This document shows, piece by piece, positions 55,094-64,000 of a stretch of 64,000 nt of DNA. The first letter of the stretch is position 1; every line of letters begins with the position of its first letter. The notes under the pieces were generated by a model, which saw only the letters and a list, made by a program, of their open reading frames with translations, did not search any database and was not told where the DNA came from. This stretch comes from SG8-41 sp963699525 (GTDB lineage Bacteria; Pseudomonadota; Gammaproteobacteria; Burkholderiales; SG8-41): the NCBI GenBank assembly GCA_963699525.1, contig CAVOUI010000009.1, positions 558,001 to 622,000 on the forward strand. Direction: 5' to 3'. The translations under genes and the position numbers were made by a program.

Positions 55094-56317
55094 ATGAAGA
55101 AAGTCCTCATGATTTGCTATTTTTTTCCACCGATCCAAGCGTCCGGCGTGGCCCGTAGCTTTGAATTCGCGAAACTCTTACCAGACTTTGGTTGGGAACC
55201 CTTGGTTCTCTCCGTCAGCCGTTCCAAGGATTCCTGGGTCGGGACGAGTCTTGGTGGGGATCCGAAAGGGATTCGAGTGGAGCGCACTTTGGAATGGAAC
55301 CTGGCAGGCCTTGCCGATTTCCTTCACGGCGTCTGTTCTCGTGTTGCACGGCTCTTCGGCAGGAATCTCACGCTCAATTACTTCCGGCGTCTTTGCATTC
55401 CAGATCCCCAGATAGCGTGGTTCTCAACGATCGCGGCACTTAGGGCGGCACGGGAATGTGAGCTTATCTACGTAAGCTGTTCTCCGTTCAGCTCGTCACT
55501 GAGCGCTGCCATCGTGAAGCGGCTCACCGGCAAGCCGTTGGTCATCGATTTTCGTGACGCATGGTCCTTCAATCCGCATGCTCGGCTTGGCCGGCTGCAC
55601 CACGCGTTGATCATTCGACTTGAGCGTTTCCTGCTCAGAACCTGCGATGCCCTAATACTGAACACGGATGGAGCGGCGCGGCTGTATGCCTCCGCTTATC
55701 CGCAGTACCGCAATAAGATTGTCACAATTCCAAACGGATATGATGTGCTCACCCCCGTGGATCGAAAACCCACAGAGGGCGACTTTCAAATCATGCACGT
55801 GGGATCATTCTACGGGACTCGAAATCCGGACGCACTCCTTGAGTGTCTCGTCGAGTTAGGGAGGAATGACATCATATTTGTCCAGGTCGGTGGCAGTTTC
55901 GACTCCTACGAGCGGTTCAAGGAAAGGGTGAAAATCAAGATAGTTCCTTCTCTTCCTCGAGAGGGCGCCCTCGAGTTGATGCGCGAGGCATCGCTTCTCT
56001 ACTTAAAACAGGGATGGGAGCCCGGCGTGTCGGAATATGTTGCAATCGGGGCTAAGACGTATGAGTACCTTGCAACCGGCCTTCCAATACTTGCTGAAAC
56101 GCCGCCTGGCGACAACGCCGAGCTAGTCCGGAAGTATGCGTCAACCGGATACGTTGTTACTTCCAATGTGCGCGCGGACCTTCGTCAGGCTGTCGAACGA
56201 GCCTACGAAGCTCGTTCGCGGGCAAGTGTGGCGATCCATCCGGAGTTTGCGAAAAAGTTCTCGAGACGAGAACTTACTCGGCAACTTGCAACCCTGTTTG
56301 ACCGGGTGACCGTCTAA
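55094..56317 (+). CDS. Family 4 glycosyltransferase
   Basis: 407 residues, GT-B fold. Start MKKVLMICYFFPPIQASGVA, followed by RSFEFAKLLPDFGWEPLVLS; linker VTIPNGYDVLTP; GDFQIMHVGSFYGTRNPDAL; C-terminal SEYVAIGAKTYEYLATGLPI in place of the standard EPFG motif, as in several EPS transferases. Unbroken frame. Sugar specificity unknown. It is followed by 400 nt containing a transposase remnant. Confidence 0.92.
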   Translation: MKKVLMICYFFPPIQASGVARSFEFAKLLPDFGWEPLVLSVSRSKDSWVGTSLGGDPKGIRVERTLEWNLAGLADFLHGVCSRVARLFGRNLTLNYFRRLCIPDPQIAWFSTIAALRAARECELIYVSCSPFSSSLSAAIVKRLTGKPLVIDFRDAWSFNPHARLGRLHHALIIRLERFLLRTCDALILNTDGAARLYASAYPQYRNKIVTIPNGYDVLTPVDRKPTEGDFQIMHVGSFYGTRNPDALLECLVELGRNDIIFVQVGGSFDSYERFKERVKIKIVPSLPREGALELMREASLLYLKQGWEPGVSEYVAIGAKTYEYLATGLPILAETPPGDNAELVRKYASTGYVVTSNVRADLRQAVERAYEARSRASVAIHPEFAKKFSRRELTRQLATLFDRVTV

Positions 56318-56389
56318 TCTCTTGACGATCGAGAAGGCTGTTCGGTCTAAAGACAACGGACGTAGAAATTGTTAAGCGACTCAGACAAC

Positions 56390-56530
56390 TCGATGATCCA
56401 AAGCCCAATCCGATCGTGACTAAAATTGAGACATTACGCACCCCATTTGCACAGCTGAGTTTGAGGGTCGCCCCGTCAAGATACAAGTGAGGGAACTGGC
56501 CAAGGATTTGACGATTGCGCCATACCTCAA
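56390..56530 (-). pseudogene. IS256-family transposase remnant
   Basis: The minus strand reads DIEVWRNRQILGQFP, HLYLDGATLKLS and NGVRNVSILVTIGLG, matching the core around the first catalytic Asp (YLDG) of mutator-type (IS256) transposases. Only about 45 codons are left; neither termini nor inverted repeats are visible. It marks the upstream side of the FkbM/capsular transferase cassette. Confidence 0.75.
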
Positions 56531-56720
56531 TGTCGGGAGTATCCGTAGGGTCGGGGGACCTCAGTACACGGGCAGCGGTTGGATTTAGTGAGCGGGTTCG
56601 GTTTTCCCTGGTCACCCTCTCGGCTAGGATATCCGAATTGCTGGCGTCCGAAATTGCGGTGCTCGTTACCGGTTCCTGCGGGTGCCGCCCTCAAACCAGG
56701 GAATCCTAACGGAGGACCTC

Positions 56721-57581
56721 ATGCTATCAGGCTATCTGCGCGCGAAACTGGACAGGTTTCTTTTGCACGCAATGAACACGCTGATGCACGGTCTATTGAA
56801 CGCTGAAGTGCGGCGCCGTATTGATGCGGTAATGCTGGCTAGATGGGAAGAGAAAGCTCAGAGATCTGGAAATGCACTGCTTCGCTTCGGTGCCAAGTAT
56901 TACTCACAGAACGACGAAGATGGGATCCTACTTGAGATCGTTAGGCGTATCAGGCTTCAAGGTGGATCCTTCGCCGAGATCGGAGTCGGAAACGGGCTGC
57001 AGAATAATACGATCATTCTGTTGATGCATGGTTGGCGCGGCCTATGGGTGGGCGCAGAAGAGCTTCGTTTCCAGACAGAAGGCTCCAGCCGGTTGAAGTT
57101 CTTAAAGGAGTGGGTCGTACCCGAAACCATCGTAGACACGCTATCAAGAGGCCTAGCCGCACTTCAGTTACAGTTAGCGTCGCTGGATGTAATGTCGGTG
57201 GACATTGACTCGTTTGACTACTTTGTCGTACGTCAAATGTTGGAGCATAGGATTTTCCCGAAGGTGCTGATTGTTGAATATAACGCGAAATTCCCCCCGC
57301 CTATAGAATTCTCGCTTGCGGTAGGCGAAACCTGGGAGGTAGGTACCGACTATACTGGTTGCTCACTTCAATCCTGGTGGAACTTGCTTACTCCGGCAGG
57401 ATATCGGCTCGTCGCATGCAATGTAACAGGTGTTAATGCCTTCTTCGTTCGGTCCGACTATACAGAGTTGTTTAACGACGTTCCTTCAAAGATCGAAGAC
57501 CTTTTCGTGCCTTGCGATTACAATTGGTTTGTGCAAGTTGGGCATCGACCGTCGCCGAAGACGCTTCAGCGATTCCTCTAA
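56721..57581 (+). CDS. FkbM-like SAM-dependent methyltransferase
   Basis: About 286 residues. The ATG at 56721 has a strong GGAGG site 8 nt upstream and is preferred over the upstream start at 56682. RFGAKYYSQNDEDGILLEIV, the SAM loop FAEIGVGNGLQNNTIILLMH, MSVDIDSFDYFVVRQML and FPKVLIVEYNAKFPPPIEFS are typical of the FkbM-related proteins found in glycan loci. The second-loop residue pair VGAEE replaces the more usual IDGD or IEAD. Probably methylates a sugar hydroxyl. Base composition is lower in GC than the flanking genes, consistent with transfer. Confidence 0.78.
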   Translation: MLSGYLRAKLDRFLLHAMNTLMHGLLNAEVRRRIDAVMLARWEEKAQRSGNALLRFGAKYYSQNDEDGILLEIVRRIRLQGGSFAEIGVGNGLQNNTIILLMHGWRGLWVGAEELRFQTEGSSRLKFLKEWVVPETIVDTLSRGLAALQLQLASLDVMSVDIDSFDYFVVRQMLEHRIFPKVLIVEYNAKFPPPIEFSLAVGETWEVGTDYTGCSLQSWWNLLTPAGYRLVACNVTGVNAFFVRSDYTELFNDVPSKIEDLFVPCDYNWFVQVGHRPSPKTLQRFL

Positions 57582-57780
57582 CGTGCCGAGTGCACAGACA
57601 GAGGTGGCGCCGAAAATTTAGGGCCATCGTTTGACTCGTCGGGTTCTCTTGAGGCTTAGGATCCATCAACTCCTCAAAGTGTTTGCAGTGCGGGTGTTAT
57701 GGGTCGGCCATAATCTCGCTTATCCGCCGGCTCGCGGCCAATTACTCTGGTTCTGAGCTGTCTACGTGAGGGCGGGGCTT

Positions 57781-58630
57781 ATGATCCCCAAAAATATACA
57801 TCAAACTTTCTACACCAAGGTTTTGCCTTCAGAAATCGAAAAGAATGTCGTAAATATAAGGACGTTAAATCCCGGGTGGGAATACAGGCTCTACGACGAC
57901 GACGACATCGTTGAGTTTATCAAGAACAATTACGAGCCTTTCGTTCTAGGCTACTACAATCGTATTAACCCCGAGTATGGTGCGGCCAGGGCAGATCTAT
58001 TTAGATATTTGTTGATGCATAAATACGGCGGCGTATATCTCGATATCAAGAGCGCCCCTACCAAACCTCTCGACACCGTATTAATGCCGGATGATCGCTA
58101 TCTCTTATCACATTGGAGAAATGGAAAAGGAGAGCGGTTTGAGGGGGCGGGCCTGCATCCCGAACTCCACAATATTCCAGGAGGAGAGTTCCAACAATGG
58201 CATATCGTTGCGGCGCCGGGACATCCGTTTCTGAAAGCCGTTATAAAGAAAGTGCTAAGAAATATCGACAGGGTACAACCCCGGCTTGCATGGTGTTGGG
58301 CGCGATGGACTGCTTCGCGTTACCGGACCGATAGCCTACACCCTAGCAATTGCCCCGATTATGCATCTACATAAGCATAGGTTTGTGGACTCCCAATTGG
58401 ATTTGGGTTTTGAGTATAGTTTTATCAACAAGCAGAGTCACGCAGCTGTGTTTCCGTCTCACTATAGCGCCTTAACGACGTCCATTATAGAAATTGGGAC
58501 CGCTAAAAAACTCTTGGCTCTCGTCTTCAGGGGTTCAAAGAAAGCCATTCGCTTCGCACTTGCAAGAGTGCGCAGAATAGGGTCTCTGCGAAATCGCAAT
58601 GATGGATCGAGACAAGGCGACGTGACGTAA
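57781..58630 (+). CDS. Capsular/OCH1-type glycosyltransferase (one frameshift)
   Basis: DXD-type sugar transferase (Gly_transf_sug group). Start MIPKNIHQTFYTKVLPSEIE at 57781, NPGWEYRLYDDDDIVEFIKN, the nucleotide-sugar site GAARADLFRYLLMHKYGGVY with the DxD-like LDIKSAP, then HIVAAPGHPFLKAVIKKVL. Near 58290 the frame changes, and the rest (GPIAYTLAIAPIMHLHKHRF, FINKQSHAAVFPSHYSALTT) reads in another to a stop at 58630. About 282 residues. AT-richer than its surroundings. Flanked downstream by an IS3-type remnant. Confidence 0.82.
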
Positions 58631-58699
58631 GCTCCCCCTCAAGTAGACAGTTCAGAAGTAGGGTTCTTCGGCGCGAGTACCCGCTCGCGGTATGACACC

Positions 58700-59060
58700 G
58701 GTCTGTCATAAATCGCTGACGAGTCGGTGGCGATCAAGCCCGATACGGCGACCTCGCGAATCTATTAGATGCGAATCCTGGACCGGGTCAAGCAGGAGCG
58801 TGGGCTGCCCAGGGTGATTCGGTCAGATAACGGTAGGGATTTCTACGGCCGGGCGATGATGACCTCGGCGCACGAAAACGGTGTTGCGCTGCGTTTCATC
58901 GAGCCTGGCAAGCGCAACCAAAGGCCTACGTGGAGCGCTTTTGCGTCCGGCTGCGCGATGAGCGTCTGAACGAGCACTAGTTCACGAGCCGAATGCCTGC
59001 ATCGAGGCTTGCAGCCTGCACTTAATGCCCCACAGCTGGCCACGCAGGCCAATCGGAATG
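58700..59060 (+). pseudogene. IS3-family transposase (OrfB) remnant
   Basis: Plus strand reads RILDRVKQERGLPRVIRSDN then GRDFYGRAMM, with the second catalytic Asp in SDNG; a shift near 58920 leads to KAYVERFCVRLRDERLNEH, with the catalytic Glu in YVERF, and an amber stop where Trp (HWF) is usual. Only the C-terminal half is left. No inverted repeats were found. The following stretch to 59194 shows nothing else. Confidence 0.85.
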
Positions 59061-59194
59061 TGGGGAAATCGGTTAAAGTTTGAAGGCACTCCACGCAAAA
59101 CTGCTACCAAGAACCGGATCACGTCGAAGACTATCTGAGCTGCATGGAAACGTAGAAGAGCTCTTGCTTAAGGATAGCAGCCTTAGGATCTAAC

Positions 59195-60310
59195 ATGCGG
59201 GTAATGGGGACGACGATTGTTGACGCTTTCTCGGGAGCAGATCGTGCAATCTTTGAGGGCTTGCGTTCACGCAACCACTCGGTCGAAGTAATGGATGGAT
59301 TCCTGCCTGCATGGCGGAAAACCTATTTCTTGGCGACGAGCTTCTACCCATCGAAACCGAAATGGTCTCAAAGGTGGCGGCACGAAATGACCAAGAGCCC
59401 CGTCGCTTTTAGGGCAAGAACGCGCTCGTTGGACTCGCGACTTCGTTCAAGGCTTGATGACTTTGATGTCGTGCTCCAGATTGGCGGCCTCTTCGCGTCG
59501 TTCCGCGGGCCGCACCCGGTTCCTGTGACGCTATTCTGCGATTACACAACCAAGCTCGCCGAACTCAATTACACGCCATGGTTTGGGCTGAGTGGCAGGA
59601 AAGCCCATTTGTGGTACGAGTTGGAAACCGAGCTCTATCAGAATTCTGCAATGATCTTTACGGCAAGCGAGAACACCAGGAGCTCTCTTATCCAACACTA
59701 CAAAGTGAACCCAGTCAGGGTGCGGACGGTGGGAGAGGGCGTTGAGGCGATCGGCAAGGATTCCAGCAAGAGATACGACGAATGTACCATCCTGTTTGTA
59801 GGAATTGATTTTGAGAGAAAAGGCGGCCCCACATTGTTGAAGGCTTTCTCTTACGTGAAGGCTCATCTGCCCAAAGCGCGTCTACTGATTGCTGGGCCCC
59901 GAGGAGGGGGCGTGCAAGAAGGTGTCGAGTGGCTGGGGCACATCACCGATAGTGGCCGTATACGACGACTGTTCTCCGAAGCCACAGTGTTTGCAATGCC
60001 GAGTATCTGCGAGCCCTTTGGGCTGGTATTGATTGAGGCGATGTCCTATGGACTGCCGGTCGTTGGTTCGACTGCTGACGCCATGCCGGAAATAATCGAT
60101 GAAGGGCGGACAGGCTACCTGATCTCGGTGGGAGATGCCGAGGCGCTTTCGGAGCGATTGATCAAGTTACTCTCTTCTCCAGATCTGTGTGAGAAGTTTG
60201 GAACAGCTGGTAGGATGAAAGTGGCAACGCGATTTCTTTGGCCGCAAGTCGTAATGAAAATAGAAGATGGGCTCAGAACGGTCGTTGAAGGCACAGCACT
60301 GACTTCATGA
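59195..60310 (+). CDS. Family 4 glycosyltransferase
   Basis: 371 residues. An atypically short N-terminal Rossmann domain starts MRVMGTTIVDAFSGADRAIF; VLQIGGLFASF, TLFCDYTTKLAELNYTPWFG and FTASENTRSSLIQHYKVNPV follow; the donor domain shows ILFVGIDFERKGGPTLLKAF, MPSICEPFGLVLIEAMSYGL (the EX7E-type site) and DEGRTGYLISVGDAEALSER. Unbroken frame. Donor and acceptor unknown. Confidence 0.93.
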   Translation: MRVMGTTIVDAFSGADRAIFEGLRSRNHSVEVMDGFLPAWRKTYFLATSFYPSKPKWSQRWRHEMTKSPVAFRARTRSLDSRLRSRLDDFDVVLQIGGLFASFRGPHPVPVTLFCDYTTKLAELNYTPWFGLSGRKAHLWYELETELYQNSAMIFTASENTRSSLIQHYKVNPVRVRTVGEGVEAIGKDSSKRYDECTILFVGIDFERKGGPTLLKAFSYVKAHLPKARLLIAGPRGGGVQEGVEWLGHITDSGRIRRLFSEATVFAMPSICEPFGLVLIEAMSYGLPVVGSTADAMPEIIDEGRTGYLISVGDAEALSERLIKLLSSPDLCEKFGTAGRMKVATRFLWPQVVMKIEDGLRTVVEGTALTS

Positions 60311-60420
60311 TTGCCCCAGGATTAAGTTCTTGCCTCGAGGGTCGATCTGCAAAGAAAGGACGCCTGCCGCCCTCGGATTTCGTGAGGATGGATACGAGCC
60401 AATAAACGGCCCCATTAATT

Positions 60421-61565
60421 ATGTTGCTCAGCGAGATCGTTTTCTGGGTATCGGTTGCGTTGATCGCATACGCCTATGTGGGCTATCCGTTGGCTCTGGG
60501 TGTGATTTCCCTCGTGGGGACACGGCGAGTGGCGAAGGCGGATGTGAGCCCATCGGTCACGTTCATCATTACCGCCTACAACGAAGAAGAACGCATTGCG
60601 GAGAAGCTGGAGAATACGCTGAAGCTGGTCTATCCGCGCGAGAAATTCGAAATCCTGGTGGCCTCTGACTGTTCGTCTGACAAGACCGATGAGATTGTGA
60701 TCTCCTATGGAGACCGGGGTATCCGATTGATTCGAGCGGCCGTGAGAAAAGGAAAGGAAGCCGCACAGAAGCTCGCCGTGGACGATAGCGAAAGGGGAGA
60801 TTCTCGTATTTTCCGACGTGGCCACGATTCTCCCGGAACACGCGGTGTCGAACATCGTGAAGAATTTTCACGATCCAACTGTGGGGTGTGTGAGCAGTAT
60901 CGACCGCTTTGTCGACCAGGACGGCCGGGCGAGCGGAGAGGGTGCCTATGTGCGATATGAAATGTTTCTGAGGTCCCTGGAGACGCGCGTGAATTCGTTG
61001 GTGGGACTCAGTGGATCGTTCTTTGCCGCGAGGAGGGAGGTGTGCAAAGGGGGGTGGTCGGACGATCTCCAAAGCGATTTCAATACCGTGCTGAACAGCG
61101 TGCGAATGGGGCTTCGAGGCGTGTCCGATCCGGACAGCATCGGGTACTACAGGAATATTGCCGATGAGCGGAAAGAGTTTGACCGAAAGGTGCGGACAGT
61201 CCTGCGCGGGATTTCAGTGTTCATGAGAAGTCTGGCGTTGGTCAATCCCTTGCAGCACTCCGTATTCGCCTGGCAACTGCTCAGTCATAAGCTTTGCCGA
61301 TGGCTTGTCCCATTCGGCATGATGACGGCATTGGTAAGTAATGCTTTTCTGGCCGTATCGTCGCAGTGGTATGCCATGTTGTTTCTGATCCAGATCCTGT
61401 TCTACCTGGTGGCGCTCGGCGGCATCCTATTGAGGCCACTCCTGCGCCTCTCCATCATCAGAATGGCTTCCTACTTTCTTACTGGTCAATGCCTCGATCT
61501 TAAAGGCCTGGGTCCGGTATTGGTCCGGAGAGCGGTTGATGGTATGGGAACCGTCGAAGCGCTAA
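60421..61565 (+). CDS. Membrane-bound family 2 glycosyltransferase (two frameshifts)
   Basis: Processive or lipid-acceptor type GT2. N-terminal helix (LLSEIVFWVSVALIAYAYVG), then SVTFIITAYNEEERIAEKLE and ILVASDCSSDKTDEIV. Near 60790 a change leads to GEILVFSDVATILPEHAVSN (metal Asp in FSDV), VGCVSSIDRFVDQDG and GLSGSFFAARREVC; then three or four C-terminal helices (LCRWLVPFGMMTALVSNAFL). Near 61486 GG for G hides the natural end VNASILKAWVRYWSGERLMV...WEPSKR with its stop at 61563-61565; as given, the frame instead runs straight into the deacetylase. About 380 residues. Confidence 0.88.
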
Positions 61566-62596
61566 GTCACGCCAAGTCGCTGGCGCGTCGTTGGGCGGCA
61601 GAACTCTACGCACGCTCTCCGGGATTTCTCCGCCGGCTTCGAGGCAAGGTCACGATTCTGATGTACCACCGGGTGGTCACTGAAGTTGAACTGTCGTCTC
61701 AATTCATTCAGCCGGGGATGTATGTCACCGGCGATACGTTTGATCGGCAGGTTAGATTTCTTCGTGATCACTTCGAGGTAGTGTCGCTGCCCGAATTGCT
61801 TTCAATGTGGAGGGAAAAGACTTGGGACGAAAACCGGCGCTATTGCGTGATCACGTTTGATGATGGCTGGCTCGACAATTATGTCCATGCGTTTCCGGTG
61901 CTTCGGCGATACGATGTGCCTGCCACGATATTTCTTCCGACCGGAATAATCGGCACCACCAGGTGGTATTGGCCTGATCAACTTGGCTGGCTCAGTCAGC
62001 GCTTCGCGCTGTTGCCGTCGAACCAGAGAGCCAAAATTCTGGCATGGCTGAAAGGAGGGGGCTCTTGGCTCAAAGGCGTCGCCTGCTCCATGGAGACCGG
62101 GCAATCGGATGATCTGATCGAGTGTTGTAAGGGGGTATCCCATGAACGGATCGGGGAGCTTGTAAGCCGATTGGCCGGAGAGATGGAAGCCCGATTGCCG
62201 GATCAGCGTCTGGTGATGAACTGGGGAGAAGTCGAAGAAATGTCTGCTGCCAAGGTTTCCTTTGGGTCTCATTCAGTTACTCATAAGATCTTGACGACGG
62301 TGTCGGATGCTGAACTACACGAGGAAGTGTACGGATCGCTCGAGGCCTTGCGGAAGCGGAAAGTCAACGTGGTTCCGGTTTTTTGTTATCCCAACGGAAA
62401 TTATTCGCAAACGGTAATTCAATGTGTTGAATCGGCGGGGTATCGCGCAGCGACGACGACAGAACCTGGCTGGGAGGATCGAGATACCTCTCAGCTTTTC
62501 CAGCTAAAGAGGATCGCGGTGCACAACGATCTGACCTCTTCCGAGGCGCTCTTTGCGTTTCACCTCGCCGGATATAACAACGTACTCCACAGTTAA
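61544..62596 (+). CDS. Polysaccharide deacetylase family protein
   Basis: NodB-fold esterase. ATG at 61544 with GGAGAG upstream, overlapping the corrected end of the GT2 gene by 22 nt. KVTILMYHRVV, then FDRQVRFLRDHFEVVSLPEL, the catalytic ITFDDGWLDNYVHAFPVLRR (metal Asp), PATIFLPTGIIGTTRWYWPD, VSFGSHSVTHKILTTV (HSVTH metal pair) and VFCYPNGNYSQTVIQCVESA. About 350 residues. In the sequence as given it is fused to GT2, but the hidden stop argues for two genes. Confidence 0.9.
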   Translation: MGTVEALSHAKSLARRWAAELYARSPGFLRRLRGKVTILMYHRVVTEVELSSQFIQPGMYVTGDTFDRQVRFLRDHFEVVSLPELLSMWREKTWDENRRYCVITFDDGWLDNYVHAFPVLRRYDVPATIFLPTGIIGTTRWYWPDQLGWLSQRFALLPSNQRAKILAWLKGGGSWLKGVACSMETGQSDDLIECCKGVSHERIGELVSRLAGEMEARLPDQRLVMNWGEVEEMSAAKVSFGSHSVTHKILTTVSDAELHEEVYGSLEALRKRKVNVVPVFCYPNGNYSQTVIQCVESAGYRAATTTEPGWEDRDTSQLFQLKRIAVHNDLTSSEALFAFHLAGYNNVLHS

Positions 62597-62611
62597 AGGG
62601 TCCCCGTTAGA

Positions 62612-63733
62612 GTGATGTCAGTGCGGAAGGAGGGAGTCCTCATCACGGATGGCAATGAGCGCTCCGCCTTGGCGGCCACTCGGGCACTCGGTCAACGAGG
62701 CATCCCCGTTTACGTCGGGGCGGACAGTCTCACTAGCCTGGCTGGGCGCTCCCGTTATTGTACAAGGTCATTTCAATATCCGTCTCCGTGGAAAAGCCCC
62801 CGGGAATACACAGCCTGCGTTCTCGAATTTGCCACACGACTCAAGGTGGCAGTCTTGCTGCCGATGACAGATGTGGCCGTTGAATTAGTCGGTGAACACT
62901 GTCAGGAGCTGAAGGGGATTGTCAGCATTCCGATTCCTTCCTTGGCCCAATATCGGCAGCTTTCCAATAAGTATGAGTTGACCGATTGGGCAAAACGGAA
63001 CGGCGTTCCCGTTCCGAAGAGTACATTCATACCGGACGGTGCCATCGAGAAGGTGGTGGACCAGATCACTCAATGGCCCGTGTTTGTAAAGCCGGGCGCG
63101 TCGTTGATCAGCAAAAACGGTCTATGGGTCAAGACGTCGGTGCATGTGGCTAGAAATGCAGACGAGTTGATGCATCTCTATGAAGACCGCTGGTATCTCA
63201 AGCAGCCGTCCATTATTCAGCAGCGTATCGTTGGTGAAGCACAGGGTATCTTCGGTCTGTTTTCGCAGGGAAAGCCCCTGGCGCTCTTTGCCCATAGACG
63301 GATTCGAGAGAAACCGCCCGGTGGGGGTGAGAGCGTATTCCGCGAAAGTATCCCGCTTGCCCACCCGATCGCAGACTATGCCCTGAAGATCGTTCAATCG
63401 GCCCAATGGCAGGGCGTGGCAATGGTGGAATTCAAAGTCGATCGCGAGTCTGGCGTGCCTTATTTGATGGAAGTCAACGGTCGATTCTGGGGGTCGTTGC
63501 AGCTGGCTATCGACGCGGGTGTGGACTTTCCGTTCCTGACCTATCAGCTGGCGACGACTGGAAGGCTGGAGTCGGTGGAGGCGAAGTATAGCGTCGGGGT
63601 CAAATCTCGATGGTTTCTCGGGGACCTGGACCAGTTGCTGCTTCGACTACGGAAATCCGATGAACAATTGGGGCTGCCGCCTGGAAGTCCCACTAAGGGT
63701 GCAAGCATTACGGGAGTTCCTGAGGTGCACTGA
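62612..63733 (+). CDS. ATP-grasp carboxylate-amine ligase-like protein
   Basis: Forms amide or ester bonds through an acyl phosphate. Start GVLITDGNERSALAATRALG, VYVGADSLTSLAGRSRYC, LLPMTDVAVELVGEHC, KYELTDWAKRNGVPVPKSTF, WPVFVKPGASLIS (ATP Lys) and MVEFKVDRESGVPYLMEVNG with RFWGSLQLA (metal Glu/Asn). As given it stops at 63733, but near 63690 a change would continue as VQALREFLRCTDRQTHSEVF and DPRPGLYEVRCYLRQL, the usual C-terminus. ATP-grasp genes of this kind are common in exosortase EPS loci and could attach an amino acid to a sugar. Confidence 0.87.
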   Translation: MMSVRKEGVLITDGNERSALAATRALGQRGIPVYVGADSLTSLAGRSRYCTRSFQYPSPWKSPREYTACVLEFATRLKVAVLLPMTDVAVELVGEHCQELKGIVSIPIPSLAQYRQLSNKYELTDWAKRNGVPVPKSTFIPDGAIEKVVDQITQWPVFVKPGASLISKNGLWVKTSVHVARNADELMHLYEDRWYLKQPSIIQQRIVGEAQGIFGLFSQGKPLALFAHRRIREKPPGGGESVFRESIPLAHPIADYALKIVQSAQWQGVAMVEFKVDRESGVPYLMEVNGRFWGSLQLAIDAGVDFPFLTYQLATTGRLESVEAKYSVGVKSRWFLGDLDQLLLRLRKSDEQLGLPPGSPTKGASITGVPEVH

Positions 63734-63866
63734 CCGTCAGACACATTCGGAAGTGTTTCGATTGCGTGATCCACGGCCAGGGCTTTACGAAGTTCGGTGT
63801 TACCTTCGCCAACTGGCTCGAACACTCTCCCATGGCGTTTGGGCCAGAACCCCGGATGTCCGGGCG

Positions 63867-64000
63867 TTGAGCGCAAGGGTCGGATGGGCTCTCGTCAAGA
63901 CTCTGGGCCTCCAAGCCTCTTGGCTCGACAAACACGTGCCGCAGCCCATCGGAAAGATACTCGTCTTGTGCAAGGGGAATGTCTGCCGGAGTCCTTTCGC
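63867..64000 (+). CDS. Low-molecular-weight protein tyrosine phosphatase (5' part only)
   Basis: The frame ends at the window edge with KILVLCKGNVCRSPF, the active-site loop Cx5R-S (CKGNVCRS) of Wzb-type phosphatases that reset the polysaccharide tyrosine kinase. TTG 63867 or GTG 63936 could start it. The frame is open upstream through the probable C-terminus of the ATP-grasp protein, so a natural fusion is possible. No partner kinase lies in the window. Confidence 0.75.
   Translation, partial: MSARVGWALVKTLGLQASWLDKHVPQPIGKILVLCKGNVCRSPF

Noticed and set aside
60818..62596. Natural GT2-deacetylase fusion protein
   Set aside because: Removing one G near 61486 restores the typical GT2 ending with a stop at 61563, and a good start for the deacetylase exists at 61544.

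Overview
The window looks like part of a GC-rich betaproteobacterial (or related gammaproteobacterial) chromosome, possibly a metagenome-assembled one. The signs are a gltX gene beside tRNA-Ala(GGC) and tRNA-Glu(TTC), a B-type exosortase set (XrtB/EpsI/EpsD) with a PEP-CTERM substrate, and a very large exopolysaccharide (EPS) locus of the kind that accompanies exosortase systems. Many genes carry single-base frame breaks, often at short homopolymers, although the protein is recognisable on both sides. I treat most of these as probable sequence errors and report one CDS across the breaks.

Layout. 1-2725 (minus): type I secretion fusion protein and ABC exporter. 2790-4422 (plus): gltX and a two-tRNA operon with a clear sigma-70 promoter. 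4430-8650: a PEP-CTERM gene, a PEP-CTERM fragment, a REP-like palindrome, two 272-bp direct repeats ending in identical terminators, a zinc-ribbon membrane protein and a TAXI-type binding protein. 8651-11140 (minus): XrtB, EpsI and EpsD in tight order. 11338-20633 (minus): a VanZ protein containing a LamG module, then a ~2,600-residue LEPR-XLL surface protein with LamG, Ig-like, FN3 and PKD modules and an embedded glucose/sorbosone dehydrogenase-like domain. 21184-23622 (plus): an outer-membrane barrel protein and an N-acetyl/succinyl-ornithine carbamoyltransferase. 24315-28121 (plus): SxtJ, DUF5989, a NodU/CmcH-type carbamoyltransferase and an SGNH hydrolase. 28221-33454 (minus): nucleotide-sugar genes (ManC, GalE and two UDP-sugar dehydrogenases). 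33520-38368 (minus): a Sfp-type phosphopantetheinyl transferase and a single-module NRPS (C-A-PCP-TE).

38997-64000 (plus) is the glycan assembly line. It holds an XrtA-type deacetylase, a translationally coupled chain for an unusual, probably branched deoxysugar (C-methyltransferase, epimerase, 3,5-epimerase, DUF4910 peptidase, SDR, cytidylyltransferase, PIG-L deacetylase), a Wzm/Wzt ABC exporter, at least six glycosyltransferases, a FemAB-like protein, a DegT aminotransferase, an FkbM-like methyltransferase, a second deacetylase, an ATP-grasp ligase and the start of a low-molecular-weight tyrosine phosphatase. Two dead transposase fragments, of IS256 and IS3 type, flank the FkbM-like and capsular-transferase genes and suggest an acquired cassette.

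Together the genes suggest export of a heavily modified polysaccharide (carbamoylated, acylated or aminoacylated, and deacetylated) alongside exosortase-sorted and very large repetitive surface proteins. The most unusual elements are the NRPS/Sfp pair inside the sugar locus, the LEPR-XLL/dehydrogenase fusion, the LamG-in-VanZ protein and a Cys-rich protein built from two copies of an unassigned domain (50079-51125).
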